Below are positions 16,758 through 24,624 of a stretch of 64,000 bases of DNA, one piece after another. Position 1 is the first letter of the stretch. Each line of letters starts with the position of its first letter. This DNA is from Sphingomonas gei (GTDB lineage: Bacteria > Pseudomonadota > Alphaproteobacteria > Sphingomonadales > Sphingomonadaceae). The notes under the pieces are model-generated. The model ran no database searches and was not told the DNA's origin. It saw nothing but the letters and a program-made list of their open reading frames with translations. Made by a program: the position numbers and the translations under genes. The DNA is taken from the NCBI RefSeq assembly GCF_004792685.1, contig NZ_SRXT01000007.1, forward strand, positions 1 to 64,000, given 5' to 3'.

Positions 16758-17360
16758 TCAGCCTTTCGCCCAGCGCTTCGCCGATTGTTCAAAGGCCGAG
16801 AACACATTGCGCGCGGCGATCAGGGCGGACTGGAGCTGGGCAGGCTGATACAGGATCGTTTCGAAGCCGACCAGTAAATTTCGCCAATTTTCAGACGGTT
16901 GATTTGCATCAAGATAGGCCCGGGGGAAGCCGCTTGGCAGCTGGCGGGCGAGGAAGCGGCCGCCGAGGCGCGAACCCTCGAGGACGTAGAGCGCGCCGGC
17001 GATGGCAGGGATGTTCCACTCTTCCCGTTCGCCGTCATCCCGGCGAAGGCCGGGATCCAGATTGGTAGAGGGCATCGCTTGTGACTCTGGACCCCGGCTT
17101 TCGCCGGGGTGACGAAGTTGGGAGGTGCGGAGGAAGGCGAGGTCTTCGCGTAACAGGTGCCCGCGCTTGCGGTCTTCCCAATCCGCAACGATCCGCTCGC
17201 CGGGAAGCGCCGCCTCGAGCGGCAGCAGCACCTCGGCATGCGCGCGGAGGAACGCGGCGTAGCGCTCGCGGTCGGTCAGGTCGAACGCCGCGAAGGCGGC
17301 GTCGACGCGGTCGTGCGCCTCGGCGGTGCCCGTGCGGAGCGCCTGGTGGACTGGGTTCAA
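16758..17360 (-). CDS. bphO: Biliverdin-producing heme oxygenase with an in-frame palindromic-repeat insertion
   Basis: A 200-residue BphO-type heme oxygenase that opens heme to biliverdin, the chromophore of the adjacent phytochrome. Seen motifs are the proximal-His helix LRTGTAEAHDRVD (H16) and GALYVLEGSRLGGRFLA (about 123-139). Residues about 83-110 (HPGESRGP ... LDPGLRRDDG) are not family sequence but the translation of a complete family A palindromic repeat at 17033-17114. The frame is preserved and the flanks align with the family on both sides, so the insert probably forms a surface loop. The TTG start at 17360 overlaps the purB stop (TTGA). The gene remains plausibly functional; activity with the insert is inferred, not shown. 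Confidence 0.88.
   Translation of the reverse strand: MNPVHQALRTGTAEAHDRVDAAFAAFDLTDRERYAAFLRAHAEVLLPLEAALPGERIVADWEDRKRGHLLREDLAFLRTSQLRHPGESRGPESQAMPSTNLDPGLRRDDGEREEWNIPAIAGALYVLEGSRLGGRFLARQLPSGFPRAYLDANQPSENWRNLLVGFETILYQPAQLQSALIAARNVFSAFEQSAKRWAKG
17033..17114. repeat. Palindromic repeat family A, copy 4, inside the bphO coding sequence
   Basis: CGTCATCCCGGCGAAGGCCG (17033-17052) is mirrored by CCCCGGCTTTCGCCGGGGTG ACG (17092-17114). It has the same arms as the intergenic copies but lies entirely within a coding frame, read as 27-28 amino acids without a stop. Confidence 0.9.
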
Positions 17361-18667
17361 GCGAAGACGCGCTCGAAGATCGTGTCGACCTGGGCGAAGT
17401 GATAGCCGAGGTCGAACTTGTCCTCGAGCTCCTCGACCGACAGCGCCGCGGTGACTTCGGGATCGGCCTTGAGCAATTCGAGCAGCGAGAGCTCGCCATC
17501 CGATTCCCACACCTTCATCGCGTTGCGCTGGACGAGGCGATAGCTGTCCTCGCGGCTGACCCCCGCCTGGGTGAGCGCGAGCAGGACGCGCTGTGAGTGG
17601 ACGAGGCCGCCCATCCGATCGAGATTCTTCTGCATCCGTGCCGGGTAGACCAGCAATTTGTCCATCACCCCTGAGAGCCGAGCGAGGGCGAAATCCAGCG
17701 TGATCGTCGCGTCGGGGCCGATATAGCGCTCGACCGACGAATGGCTGATGTCGCGCTCGTGCCAGAGCGCGACATTCTCCATCGCGGGGATCGTCGCGCT
17801 GCGGACCATGCGGGCGAGGCCGGTGAGGTTTTCGGTGAGCACCGGGTTGCGCTTGTGCGGCATCGCGCTGCTGCCCTTCTGGCCGGGCGAGAAATATTCC
17901 TCGGCCTCGAGCACTTCGGTGCGCTGCAAGTGGCGGATTTCGGTGGCGAGACGCTCGATCGACGATGCGATCACGCCGAGCGTGGCGAAGAACATCGCGT
18001 GGCGATCGCGCGGGATGACTTGCGTGGAAACCGGCTCGATCGCGAGGCCGAGCTTCGCGGCGACATGCGCTTCGACGCGCGGATCCACATTGGCGAAGGT
18101 GCCGACCGCGCCCGAGATCGCGCACGTCGCGATGTCCGCGCGCGCGGCGACGAGGCGCTCCCGGTTGCGCTTGAACTCGGCATAGGCCTGGGCGAGCTTG
18201 AGCCCGAAGGTGACCGGCTCGGCATGGATGCCGTGGCTGCGGCCGATCGTCGGGGTGAGCTTGTGCTCAAAAGCGCGGCGCTTGAGGATCTCGAGCAACT
18301 GATCGAGATCGGCGATCAGGATGTCCGCGGCGCGGGCGAGCTGGACCGCGAGGCAGGTGTCGAGCACGTCGCTGCTGGTCATGCCCTGATGCATGAAGCG
18401 CGCTTCGTCGCCGACCTGCTCGGCGACCCAGGTAAGGAAGGCGATGACGTCGTGCTTGGTCACTGCCTCGATCGCGTCGATCGCGGCGACGTCGATCGCC
18501 GGCTTGGTCGCCCACCAGTCCCACAAGGCCTCGGCCGCGGACTTGGGCACTACGCCCAGCTCGGCGAGCGCCTCGGTGGCGTGCGCCTCGATCTCGAACC
18601 AGATCGCGAAACGCGTCTCGGGGGACCAGATCGCCGTCATTTCGGGCCGCGAGTAACGGGGAACCAT
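17357..18667 (-). CDS. purB: Adenylosuccinate lyase
   Basis: A 436-residue fumarase-superfamily lyase for two steps of purine synthesis (SAICAR to AICAR, and adenylosuccinate to AMP). The signature loop GSSAMPHKRNPV lies at about residue 264 and the region TSSDVLDT at about 88. The start MVPRYSRPEM at 18667 has AAAGGCA upstream and matches the usual alphaproteobacterial N-terminus; an open extension to 18763 is Arg-rich and was rejected. Its stop overlaps the TTG start of heme oxygenase, which couples purine synthesis to the photoreceptor genes in one transcript. No oddities in the enzyme itself. Confidence 0.96.
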   Translation of the reverse strand: MVPRYSRPEMTAIWSPETRFAIWFEIEAHATEALAELGVVPKSAAEALWDWWATKPAIDVAAIDAIEAVTKHDVIAFLTWVAEQVGDEARFMHQGMTSSDVLDTCLAVQLARAADILIADLDQLLEILKRRAFEHKLTPTIGRSHGIHAEPVTFGLKLAQAYAEFKRNRERLVAARADIATCAISGAVGTFANVDPRVEAHVAAKLGLAIEPVSTQVIPRDRHAMFFATLGVIASSIERLATEIRHLQRTEVLEAEEYFSPGQKGSSAMPHKRNPVLTENLTGLARMVRSATIPAMENVALWHERDISHSSVERYIGPDATITLDFALARLSGVMDKLLVYPARMQKNLDRMGGLVHSQRVLLALTQAGVSREDSYRLVQRNAMKVWESDGELSLLELLKADPEVTAALSVEELEDKFDLGYHFAQVDTIFERVFA

Positions 18668-18713
18668 GGGATGCCTTTCGCCGGGAGTTTGGCGCGCCGA
18701 TAGCAAGCGCGCC

Positions 18714-19334
18714 CTAGACTTTCCAGCGGAAGCGCCCGGTGATCGGCCAGTCGCGCAATGCATCCTCCTCGCGCGCGCCGCGGCCGATATTGTGGAGGAT
18801 CCTCGGCGCGTGCGCGCCGGGCACGTCGGAGACCAGGCCGATATGCGTGGCAGCGCCGCCGACGATCGACGTGAAGATGTCGCCGGGCTGCCAGCCCTTG
18901 CCGTCGGCGGGGATGGGCAATTGCGCTCCCATCCGCGCGAGGAAGACGGCGAGGTTGGGCACGCGGCGATGATCGATGCTGGGATCGGGCCGCTTCAGGC
19001 CCCATTTCCTCGGATAGGCGGCGAACGCCCTGCGCATGTCGGCATGGACCAGCGCCTGCAAGTCGACCCCGAAAGCGTCGCGATAGGCGCGGATCAGCAC
19101 GTCGGTGCACACGCCCTTGGCGCGCGGCACGTCGCCGTTCGGGAAGGCGAGGGCGGTGTAGGCCGGGTCGTAGCGCAGCGTCGTGCCGATCTGGGCGCGG
19201 GCGACGGCGATCAGCTTGCCGGCCCGGTCGCTCGATTGCAGGCGCGACTGGGGGGCGGCCGCGGCGGGCGCCCGTGTGCCGCACGCGCTCAGTCCGGCGG
19301 CGATACCCAGCAACAGCGTTCGGCGATCGATCAT
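18714..19334 (-). CDS. DUF1287 family lipoprotein
   Basis: A 206-residue secreted protein. The start at 19334 (second of two adjacent ATGs, AGGA seven bases upstream) gives MIDRRTLLLGIAAGLSACGT, a lipoprotein signal with a Cys near residue 18. The body has family features such as ARAQIGTTLRYDPAY, PRAKGVCTDVLIRAYRDAFG, DHRRVPNL and WQPGDIFTSI ... HIGLVSD. The conserved Cys (GVCTDV) and His (THIGLV) suggest an NlpC/P60-like Cys-His active site, though the biochemical role of DUF1287 is not established. It stands between purB and the EF-hand gene, divergent from the latter. Confidence 0.82.
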   Translation of the reverse strand: MIDRRTLLLGIAAGLSACGTRAPAAAAPQSRLQSSDRAGKLIAVARAQIGTTLRYDPAYTALAFPNGDVPRAKGVCTDVLIRAYRDAFGVDLQALVHADMRRAFAAYPRKWGLKRPDPSIDHRRVPNLAVFLARMGAQLPIPADGKGWQPGDIFTSIVGGAATHIGLVSDVPGAHAPRILHNIGRGAREEDALRDWPITGRFRWKV

Positions 19335-19437
19335 CATGCCATCCTGCACGAGCCGTTGCCAGTGCGCCACAGCGCAAACGAAATGCGACGAAACGTCAAA
19401 TTCCAGAGATGAGCTGTTCACCGGTCGTTCATGCCGG

Positions 19438-19463
19438 GGAACAACGGCTTCAGTTCATAGGTT
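19438..19463 (+). promoter_or_regulatory. Candidate EcfG-like (general stress) promoter of the EF-hand gene
   Basis: GGAAC at 19438-19442 and GGTT at 19460-19463 are 17 bases apart. The alphaproteobacterial general-stress pattern is GGAAC-N16/17-CGTT, so the -10 part has one mismatch. The position, about 75 bases before the start codon, is reasonable. Weak evidence. Confidence 0.28.
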
Positions 19464-19538
19464 CATGTTTGTGAATAGGGACAGTTCATCCGCTCCACCA
19501 GCGTAGATCGGCAGGAGCGAACACCAGGAGCTACAACA

Positions 19539-20135
19539 ATGCTGAAGACAGTTCTTCTTGCTACGTCCATGCTTATTGCTGCGCCGTGCTTTGCGCAGGA
19601 CAAGCCCGTGACCGAAACTACGCAAACCAAGCCGCAGGCGCCGGCATCGACTCAGCCGACGGCACCAGCTCCCGCGACGACCGACGACGCCGCGCCGGGC
19701 ACGCAGGGCGCGGGAACGGCCGAGGCGCCCGCCGCCGAGCCTGCGCCGGCGACCGAGGCCGCACAGCCCACGCCGAACCAGCCGGCGCCTGCCCAGCCCG
19801 TAGCTGCGCCGGCCACGACGGTGGCGCCCGCATCAGCACCGGCCCAGCCGGCCGCGGCTCCGGTGCCCGCCAAGCCGGCGGCGACGCCCGAGCAAGTTTC
19901 CCAGGCAGTGACTCGCGACTTCGGCACGTACGACAAGGATGCCAATGGCAGCCTGACCCAGGCCGAGTTCGGCGCGTGGGTGGGCAATTTGCGCAAGGCG
20001 TCCGAGCCGAGCTTCGTGCCGGGCTCGCCGGAAGCGAACACCTGGCTCGGCCAGGCCTTCACCGCCGCCGATACTGACAAGAACAAGACGGTCAACCAGG
20101 CCGAGCTGGCGACTTTCCTGACCCCCAAGCCCTAA
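19539..20135 (+). CDS. Secreted EF-hand protein with a Pro/Ala/Thr-rich linker
   Basis: A 198-residue protein with a signal peptide ending APCFAQ (residue about 20). A low-complexity stretch of Pro, Ala and Thr follows (about 25-120), then two EF-hand calcium-binding loops: YDKDANGSLTQAEF (about 129-142) and ADTDKNKTVNQAEL (about 178-191). Both loops keep Asp at positions 1 and 3 and Glu at 12. It probably binds calcium in the periplasm or at the cell surface. AGGAGC precedes the ATG. It ends 30 bases before a strong terminator shared with the convergent radC. Confidence 0.85.
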   Translation: MLKTVLLATSMLIAAPCFAQDKPVTETTQTKPQAPASTQPTAPAPATTDDAAPGTQGAGTAEAPAAEPAPATEAAQPTPNQPAPAQPVAAPATTVAPASAPAQPAAAPVPAKPAATPEQVSQAVTRDFGTYDKDANGSLTQAEFGAWVGNLRKASEPSFVPGSPEANTWLGQAFTAADTDKNKTVNQAELATFLTPKP

Positions 20136-20165
20136 GTTTCGTCGCGCACCGCATGGCGCATCCGA

Positions 20166-20197
20166 ACGGCCGCCGGATTGTCTCCGGCGGCCGTTTT
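20166..20197 (+). terminator. Rho-independent terminator after the EF-hand gene
   Basis: A perfect 12-base-pair stem (ACGGCCGCCGGA with TCCGGCGGCCGT) with a five-base loop is followed by TTTTC. It lies between the convergent EF-hand and radC genes; the T-run favours the plus strand. Confidence 0.85.
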
Positions 20198-20207
20198 CGT
20201 GCTGGCT

Positions 20208-20888
20208 CTAAATCAGTCCCTGTGCGCGCAGGCTGGTATGGCCCTCCGCGCCGAGGATGATGTGATCGTGCACCGCGATGCCGAGCCGCTTGCCGGCTTC
20301 GGCGACCTGGCGGGTGATCTCGATATCGGCGCGGCTGGGCGAGGGGTCGCCCGAGGGGTGGTTGTGGACGAGGATGATCGCCGCCGAGCCGAGGTCGATC
20401 GCGCGGCGGATGACTTCGCGGACATAGACCGGGGCCTCGTCGAGCGAGCCCTCGTTCATCAATTCGTCGCGGATCAGCATGTTGCGCGCGTTGAGATGGA
20501 GCACGCGAACGCGCTCGATCGCGTGGTGCGCCATCTCGGCGCGGAGATAATCGAGCAAGGCCTGCCAATTGGCAAGCACCGGCCGCGCGGCGACCTGGCC
20601 CCGGAGCAGGCGCAGCGCCGCTGCGTGGGCGGCCTTGAGCGCAGCGACGCTGGTCTCGCCCATGCCGGGGATTCGGGCGAGCGCCTCGGCATCGGCGGTC
20701 AGCAGCCCGGCGATGCCGCCGAACTCGGTTAGCAGCGCCTTGGCGAGCGGCTTGGTGTCGCGCCGGGGGATGGCGAGCGCGAGGAGATATTCGATGAGCT
20801 CGTGATCGAGCAGTGCATCGGGGCCGCCTTCGAACAGGCGCTGGCGCAGGCGGGCGCGGTGGCCGGTGTTGTCGGGCTCGGTCGCCAT
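20208..20888 (-). CDS. radC: RadC family JAB/MPN domain protein
   Basis: A 226-residue protein with an N-terminal helix-hairpin-helix-like region (LARIPGMGETSVAALKAA) and the C-terminal RadC domain with the JAMM metalloprotease-like motif HNHPSGDPSPSRAD. The ATG at 20888 (MATEPDNTG) has AGGCGGG just upstream. A much longer open frame upstream overlaps the next gene antisense or out of frame and is not used. Despite the historic name, a DNA-repair role for RadC is not supported; a hydrolase or DNA-processing role is assumed. Transcribed towards the EF-hand gene. Confidence 0.92.
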   Translation of the reverse strand: MATEPDNTGHRARLRQRLFEGGPDALLDHELIEYLLALAIPRRDTKPLAKALLTEFGGIAGLLTADAEALARIPGMGETSVAALKAAHAAALRLLRGQVAARPVLANWQALLDYLRAEMAHHAIERVRVLHLNARNMLIRDELMNEGSLDEAPVYVREVIRRAIDLGSAAIILVHNHPSGDPSPSRADIEITRQVAEAGKRLGIAVHDHIILGAEGHTSLRAQGLI

Positions 20889-20953
20889 CCCGCCTGTATA
20901 GATCAGCGCGTGCGCAAGTCGATCCGCCGGAAGTTTATCGGTTCCGGGGGGGC

Positions 20954-21730
20954 TCACGAATGCGCGGTCATCACCGCGAGCACCCGCTCCGCCTGTTCTG
21001 CCGGGAGTCGATCGAGCGCCTGGGTGAGGATCACGCCGGTCCGGCACTGATCGGTCTCGCTGAGCGCGCGCGCCGCGGACCCGTCGAGAAAGGCGGCGAG
21101 CTGGCGGTCGCCGAGGCCCGCGCGCTTCATCTGCGTGACCAGCGCCTCGCCGTCGGCCGGCGCCAGCGTGTCGACCTGGCGCTTCGCGGGGGTTTTCTGG
21201 CCCGCCGCGATCGCGCGGAACTGGACCGCGCCGATATCCGCGAGCAGCTTCTGGACCTTGGGCGACGGCGTGCTGCCGGGCTGGATCGCCGAGAAGGTAT
21301 ATTGGGCACACATCTTGTCCGATTCCGCGGCCAGCCCGTTCATCAGCGCGGCCTGACTCTTCTGAAAGGCCTGGAGCTCGGGAGAGGGCGCTAGCGCCAA
21401 CTCGCGGACATGCGCCTTGCGGAATGCCGCCATCCGATTGAAGCCGAGCAGATTGAGCGAGGCGGGCGTGGCACCGGCACGATGTTGCGCGACCATTTCG
21501 GTTTTCAGCGCGGCATAGTCGTTCGGGAAATACTGGCGAAAGGCCTGGAACATCGGCCCCATGGTCGGATCGTTCTGCACCGCGGTTTCGAACTCGGCCT
21601 CGAGCTTTCCGGGGCGGTTCTCGAAGCTGTTCCATGCCAGTTTACCTAGAAAAAAACCGGCAATTACGGCGATCAGGGTGCCGAGAATCTTGGCTGCCGA
21701 TGGATTTCGGACTGAAGCGGCCATTCGCAT
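20954..21730 (-). CDS. Single-pass membrane protein with a large soluble domain, function unknown
   Basis: A 258-residue protein with one hydrophobic helix near the N-terminus (about residues 14-32, KILGTLIAVIAGFFLGKLAW), then an all-helical domain rich in Ala, Gln and Leu. Sequence features such as DPTMGPMFQAFRQYFPNDYAAL and ESDKMCAQYTF ... SETDQCRTGV include two separated Cys that could form a disulfide if the domain is periplasmic. The family is not recognised. It lies 65 bases upstream of radC on the same strand and is divergent from the atp operon. Confidence 0.75.
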   Translation of the reverse strand: MRMAASVRNPSAAKILGTLIAVIAGFFLGKLAWNSFENRPGKLEAEFETAVQNDPTMGPMFQAFRQYFPNDYAALKTEMVAQHRAGATPASLNLLGFNRMAAFRKAHVRELALAPSPELQAFQKSQAALMNGLAAESDKMCAQYTFSAIQPGSTPSPKVQKLLADIGAVQFRAIAAGQKTPAKRQVDTLAPADGEALVTQMKRAGLGDRQLAAFLDGSAARALSETDQCRTGVILTQALDRLPAEQAERVLAVMTAHS

Positions 21731-21836
21731 TCCTTTGTGTCTTGGAAATCCCGTTGCCGTTGCCGGCCACCCGATCTAGCCGAGAAGCCGCGCGGCTGGG
21801 AAGCGCCTGCGCAGCCCTCGGGTTCGGGCGCTGGTG

Positions 21837-21865
21837 TTGACTCGGACCCGAGCCCTTCCTAAAGC
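21837..21865 (+). promoter_or_regulatory. Candidate promoter of the atp (Fo) operon
   Basis: TTGACT (21837-21842) and TAAAGC (21860-21865) are 17 bases apart, about 70 bases before the atpI start. It is a good -35 with a moderate -10 element, placed by eye. Confidence 0.45.
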
Positions 21866-21937
21866 GCCCCTGCCTTGGCGGGCTCGCCGCTCGGCACATG
21901 CGTCTGGCCTGCCGGAAACGGTTGATAGGAGAGGCAA

Positions 21938-22255
21938 TTGGCCGAGAACGAGCCCGGACTGGACCCCTTGCCCGAGGATGCCCGCCTGAACGCGCTCGAC
22001 GCGCGATTGCGGCGAGCAAAGACGGAAGAGGCGATCAGAAGCGGCGCCGTGGATACCAAGGGCGATGCCAGCTATCGCCTCGGGAACCGCGTGCTGGCCG
22101 AACTGATCGGCAGCATGGTTGGAGGGGCAGTGATCGGCGGTACGCTCGATTGGCTGCTGGGAACCTCCCCATGGCTCCTGCTCGTGCTCCTGTTCCTCGG
22201 AATAGGCAGTGCGTTCAGGAACATCATCAGGATTTCGAACCAGCGCTCGAAGTAG
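21938..22255 (+). CDS. atpI: ATP synthase subunit I (AtpI/AtpZ family)
   Basis: A 105-residue protein with an acidic N-terminal region and two hydrophobic helices (about residues 52-72 and 77-95) ending in a basic tail. Gly-rich helix 1 (LIGSMVGGAVIGGTLDWLL) is typical of the AtpI/AtpZ family that assists c-ring assembly or Mg/Ca uptake. The TTG start at 21938 follows GGAGAGGC. It is the first gene of the Fo operon I-a-c-b'-b, the normal alphaproteobacterial order in which the F1 genes are elsewhere. Confidence 0.9.
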   Translation: MAENEPGLDPLPEDARLNALDARLRRAKTEEAIRSGAVDTKGDASYRLGNRVLAELIGSMVGGAVIGGTLDWLLGTSPWLLLVLLFLGIGSAFRNIIRISNQRSK

Positions 22256-22294
22256 CTCTTCGGGCGCTTTGGCTAATGAAACGGATCAACGCGC

Positions 22295-23077
22295 GTGGCG
22301 GCTGAATCAGGCAAGATCGACCCGATGCACCAGTTCGAGGTGCAGACGATCTGGGACGGCTTCAACATAGCCGGGCACCAGATCGCCTTCACGAACTCGG
22401 CACTGTGGATGTGCATCGCGGCCCTCGTCCTCTGGGCATTCATGCTCGGCGGCATGAAGCGTGCCGTCGTGCCCGGCCGCTGGCAGATGCTGGTCGAGAA
22501 TTTCACCGGCTTCATCGATTCGATGCTGGCGCAGAATATCGGCAAGGAAGGGCGGGCCTATCTGCCTTATATCTTCTCGCTGTTCATGTTCATCCTGTTC
22601 GCCAACGTGCTCGGGCTGCTGCCCTTGGGCCTGGTCGGCATCCACCCGTTCACCTTCACCAGCCACTTCACCGTCACCGGCGTGCTGGCGATCCTGAGCT
22701 TCTCGATCGTGCTGATCGTCGGCTTCTGGAAGCACGGGCTCAAGTTCTTCAGCCTGTTCGTGCCGCACGGCACGCCTTTGTGGCTGATCTGGCTGATCCC
22801 GGCGATCGAGTTCGTCTCGTTCATGGTACGCCCGTTCAGCCTGGGCCTGCGACTGTTCGTCGCGATGATCGCCGGGCATATCCTGCTCAAGGTGCTCGCG
22901 GGCTTCGTGATCAACGCCGGCAATGCCGGGATCATCCCCGGCCTCGGCGTCGGCATCCCCAGCTTCGCATTGATGGTCGGCATCTCGGCGCTCGAGATCC
23001 TCGTCGCCGGCATCCAGGCCTATGTCTTTGCCTTGCTCACGTCGCTGTACATCAACGACGCCGAGCATCTGCACTGA
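22295..23077 (+). CDS. atpB: F0F1 ATP synthase subunit a
   Basis: A 260-residue membrane protein of normal length that forms the proton half-channels of Fo. The essential arginine is R186 in FSLGLRLFVAMIAGHILLK. Several hydrophobic helices precede it, and the C-terminal helix ILVAGIQAYVFALLTSLYI carries the conserved Gln/Tyr. The GTG at 22295 begins translation (an internal ATG is at residue 11). It follows atpI by 39 bases and precedes atpE by 47. Confidence 0.97.
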   Translation: MAAESGKIDPMHQFEVQTIWDGFNIAGHQIAFTNSALWMCIAALVLWAFMLGGMKRAVVPGRWQMLVENFTGFIDSMLAQNIGKEGRAYLPYIFSLFMFILFANVLGLLPLGLVGIHPFTFTSHFTVTGVLAILSFSIVLIVGFWKHGLKFFSLFVPHGTPLWLIWLIPAIEFVSFMVRPFSLGLRLFVAMIAGHILLKVLAGFVINAGNAGIIPGLGVGIPSFALMVGISALEILVAGIQAYVFALLTSLYINDAEHLH

Positions 23078-23124
23078 GTTTTTCCGTAACGTTATCAACT
23101 GAATACACGCAGGAGTGATTTGAA

Positions 23125-23352
23125 ATGGACGCAGAAGCAGCAAAGCTCATCGGTGCGGGTCTCGCGGCGATCGGCGCCGGCATGGCCGCCATCGGTGTGG
23201 GCAACGTGTTCGGCAGCTTCCTCGAAGGCGCGCTGCGCAATCCGGGCGCGGCCGACGGCCAGCAGGGCCGCCTGTTCATCGGCTTCGCGGCTGCCGAGCT
23301 TCTCGGCCTGCTCGCGTTCGTCGTCGCGATGATCCTGATCTTCGTCGCGTAA
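23125..23352 (+). CDS. atpE: F0F1 ATP synthase subunit c
   Basis: A 75-residue hairpin of two helices, the unit of the rotating proton ring. Helix 1 has the Gly-Ala pattern (GAGLAAIGAGMAAIGVG), the loop contains R38-N39-P40, and the proton-binding carboxylate is E58 in AAAELLGLL. A strong AGGAG site precedes the ATG, fitting the need for many c copies per enzyme. A family B palindrome begins nine bases after the stop codon. Confidence 0.97.
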   Translation: MDAEAAKLIGAGLAAIGAGMAAIGVGNVFGSFLEGALRNPGAADGQQGRLFIGFAAAELLGLLAFVVAMILIFVA

Positions 23353-23361
23353 CTAGATCCA

Positions 23362-23454
23362 CCCCGTTCGGGCCGAGCTTGTCGAAGCCCGGGCGCCCCA
23401 CAGGCGAAATGCCTGCGGATAGGCGCCCTTCGACAGGCTCAGGGCGAACGGGGG
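23362..23454. repeat. Palindromic repeat family B, copy 2, between atpE and atpF'
   Basis: CCCCGTTCGGGCCGAGCTTG (23362-23381) is mirrored by CGACAGGCTCAGGGCGAACG GGG (23430-23454), with an inner hairpin GGGCGCC ... GGCGCCC. Since it lies inside an operon it will be transcribed as a long hairpin. Confidence 0.85.
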
Positions 23455-23474
23455 AGGACTGACACGGAAACCCA

Positions 23475-23966
23475 ATGCCTCAGATCTCCCAACTCGCCGA
23501 AACCTTCGCGTCGCAGCTGTTCTGGCTGCTGGTGACGTTCGGCTTCGTCTTCTTCGTCGTGGGCAAGATGATGCTGCCCAGGGTGATCTCGACGGTCGAC
23601 GCGCGCGATCAGTCGGTCGCCGGCGACCTCGCGGCTGCCGAGGCGGCGCGTGCCGCTGCCGATCAGGCGGAAGAGAATTGGCGGGCTGAGGAAAATGCCG
23701 CACGCGAAGGCGCCCAGAAGCGCATTGCGGAGGCGCGTGCCCAGGGCAATGCCGCGGCCGCGCAAAGGCTCGCCGCGGCGCATGCCGAGACCGACGCGCG
23801 CATCGCGGCAGCCGAGGCGCAGATCGCCGCGGCGACAGCTGCGGCGAGCGACGAGATCGAGGCCGTGGCGGCCGATGCGGCACGCGACATCGTCGCGCGC
23901 TTCTCGGGCGCCGAAGTCACGGCCGCAGAGGCCCAGAATGCAGTGAAGGCGGCGCTCAATGGCTGA
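23475..23966 (+). CDS. atpF': F0F1 ATP synthase subunit b' (peripheral stalk)
   Basis: A 163-residue protein with one N-terminal membrane helix (about residues 13-33, ASQLFWLLVTFGFVFFVVGK) followed by a long Ala/Glu/Arg coiled coil. The opening QLAETFASQLFWL is the usual sign of the b' form of alphaproteobacteria and cyanobacteria, which pairs with b in a heterodimeric stalk. It comes after the atpE repeat and overlaps the start of atpF by eight bases. Confidence 0.94.
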   Translation: MPQISQLAETFASQLFWLLVTFGFVFFVVGKMMLPRVISTVDARDQSVAGDLAAAEAARAAADQAEENWRAEENAAREGAQKRIAEARAQGNAAAAQRLAAAHAETDARIAAAEAQIAAATAAASDEIEAVAADAARDIVARFSGAEVTAAEAQNAVKAALNG

Positions 23967-24600
23967 GGCAGCAACTCCCGTGACGACCGATCCCGTTGCG
24001 CAGAACCTCACCGCCGCCGAGCATGGCAAGGGCATGGCGGTTCCCGAAACGGGCACCAAGGCAGTGACGATCGAGCATGGCGGGCCGAGCGAGGCGCATG
24101 CCGATCCGTCGCTGTTCGGGGTGCTCGACGCCACCGTCTGGGTGTCGATCGCGATGGCGGTGTTCATTGCGATCCTCGTCTGGAAAAAGGTGCCCGGGCT
24201 GATCACGCGCGGACTCGACAACCAGATCGCGGCGATCCGCACCCGGCTCGACGAAGCCAAGGCGCTTCGTGCCGAAGCAGAAGCGCTGCGCGACGAATAT
24301 GCGCGCAAGATCGCCGGTGCCGAGGCGCAGGCGCAGGCGATGCTCGCCCATGCCGGCGAGGAAGCCAAGGCAGTGCTCGCCAAGGCCGACGCCGATGCGA
24401 CCGAGCTGACTGCCCGTCGCGCGCGCATGGCCGAGGACAAGATCGCCGCCGCCGAGCGCGCCGCGATCCAGGCAATCCGCGCCAAGGCGGCCGATGCGGC
24501 GACTCGCGCGGCGGCGGCGATCATCGCCGAGAAGCACGGCGCCCAGGCCGACAAGGCGCTGGTCGACAAGACCATTTCGGGGCTCGGCCGGCTCAACTGA
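23959..24600 (+). CDS. atpF: F0F1 ATP synthase subunit b (peripheral stalk)
   Basis: A 213-residue stalk protein, longer than most b subunits because of a roughly 50-residue N-terminal extension rich in Ala, Thr and His before the membrane helix (about residues 56-76, ATVWVSIAMAVFIAILVWKK). The motif WKKVPGLI after the helix is typical of alphaproteobacterial b. The rest is coiled coil. The ATG lies inside the end of atpF', giving an eight-base overlap and translational coupling. Last gene of the Fo operon. Confidence 0.94.
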   Translation: MAEAATPVTTDPVAQNLTAAEHGKGMAVPETGTKAVTIEHGGPSEAHADPSLFGVLDATVWVSIAMAVFIAILVWKKVPGLITRGLDNQIAAIRTRLDEAKALRAEAEALRDEYARKIAGAEAQAQAMLAHAGEEAKAVLAKADADATELTARRARMAEDKIAAAERAAIQAIRAKAADAATRAAAAIIAEKHGAQADKALVDKTISGLGRLN

Positions 24601-24624
24601 GACTGCGGACCTTTTGCCTGATCC

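Noticed and set aside
16758..18125. Extension of the heme oxygenase frame upstream through purB (455 codons)
   Set aside because: The first 255 codons overlap purB in another frame and are Arg-rich noise; the family sequence starts at the TTG at 17360.
20208..21635. A 475-codon version of radC
   Set aside because: The first 249 codons overlap the upstream membrane-protein gene in another frame; the RadC family start at 20888 has a good ribosome-binding site.
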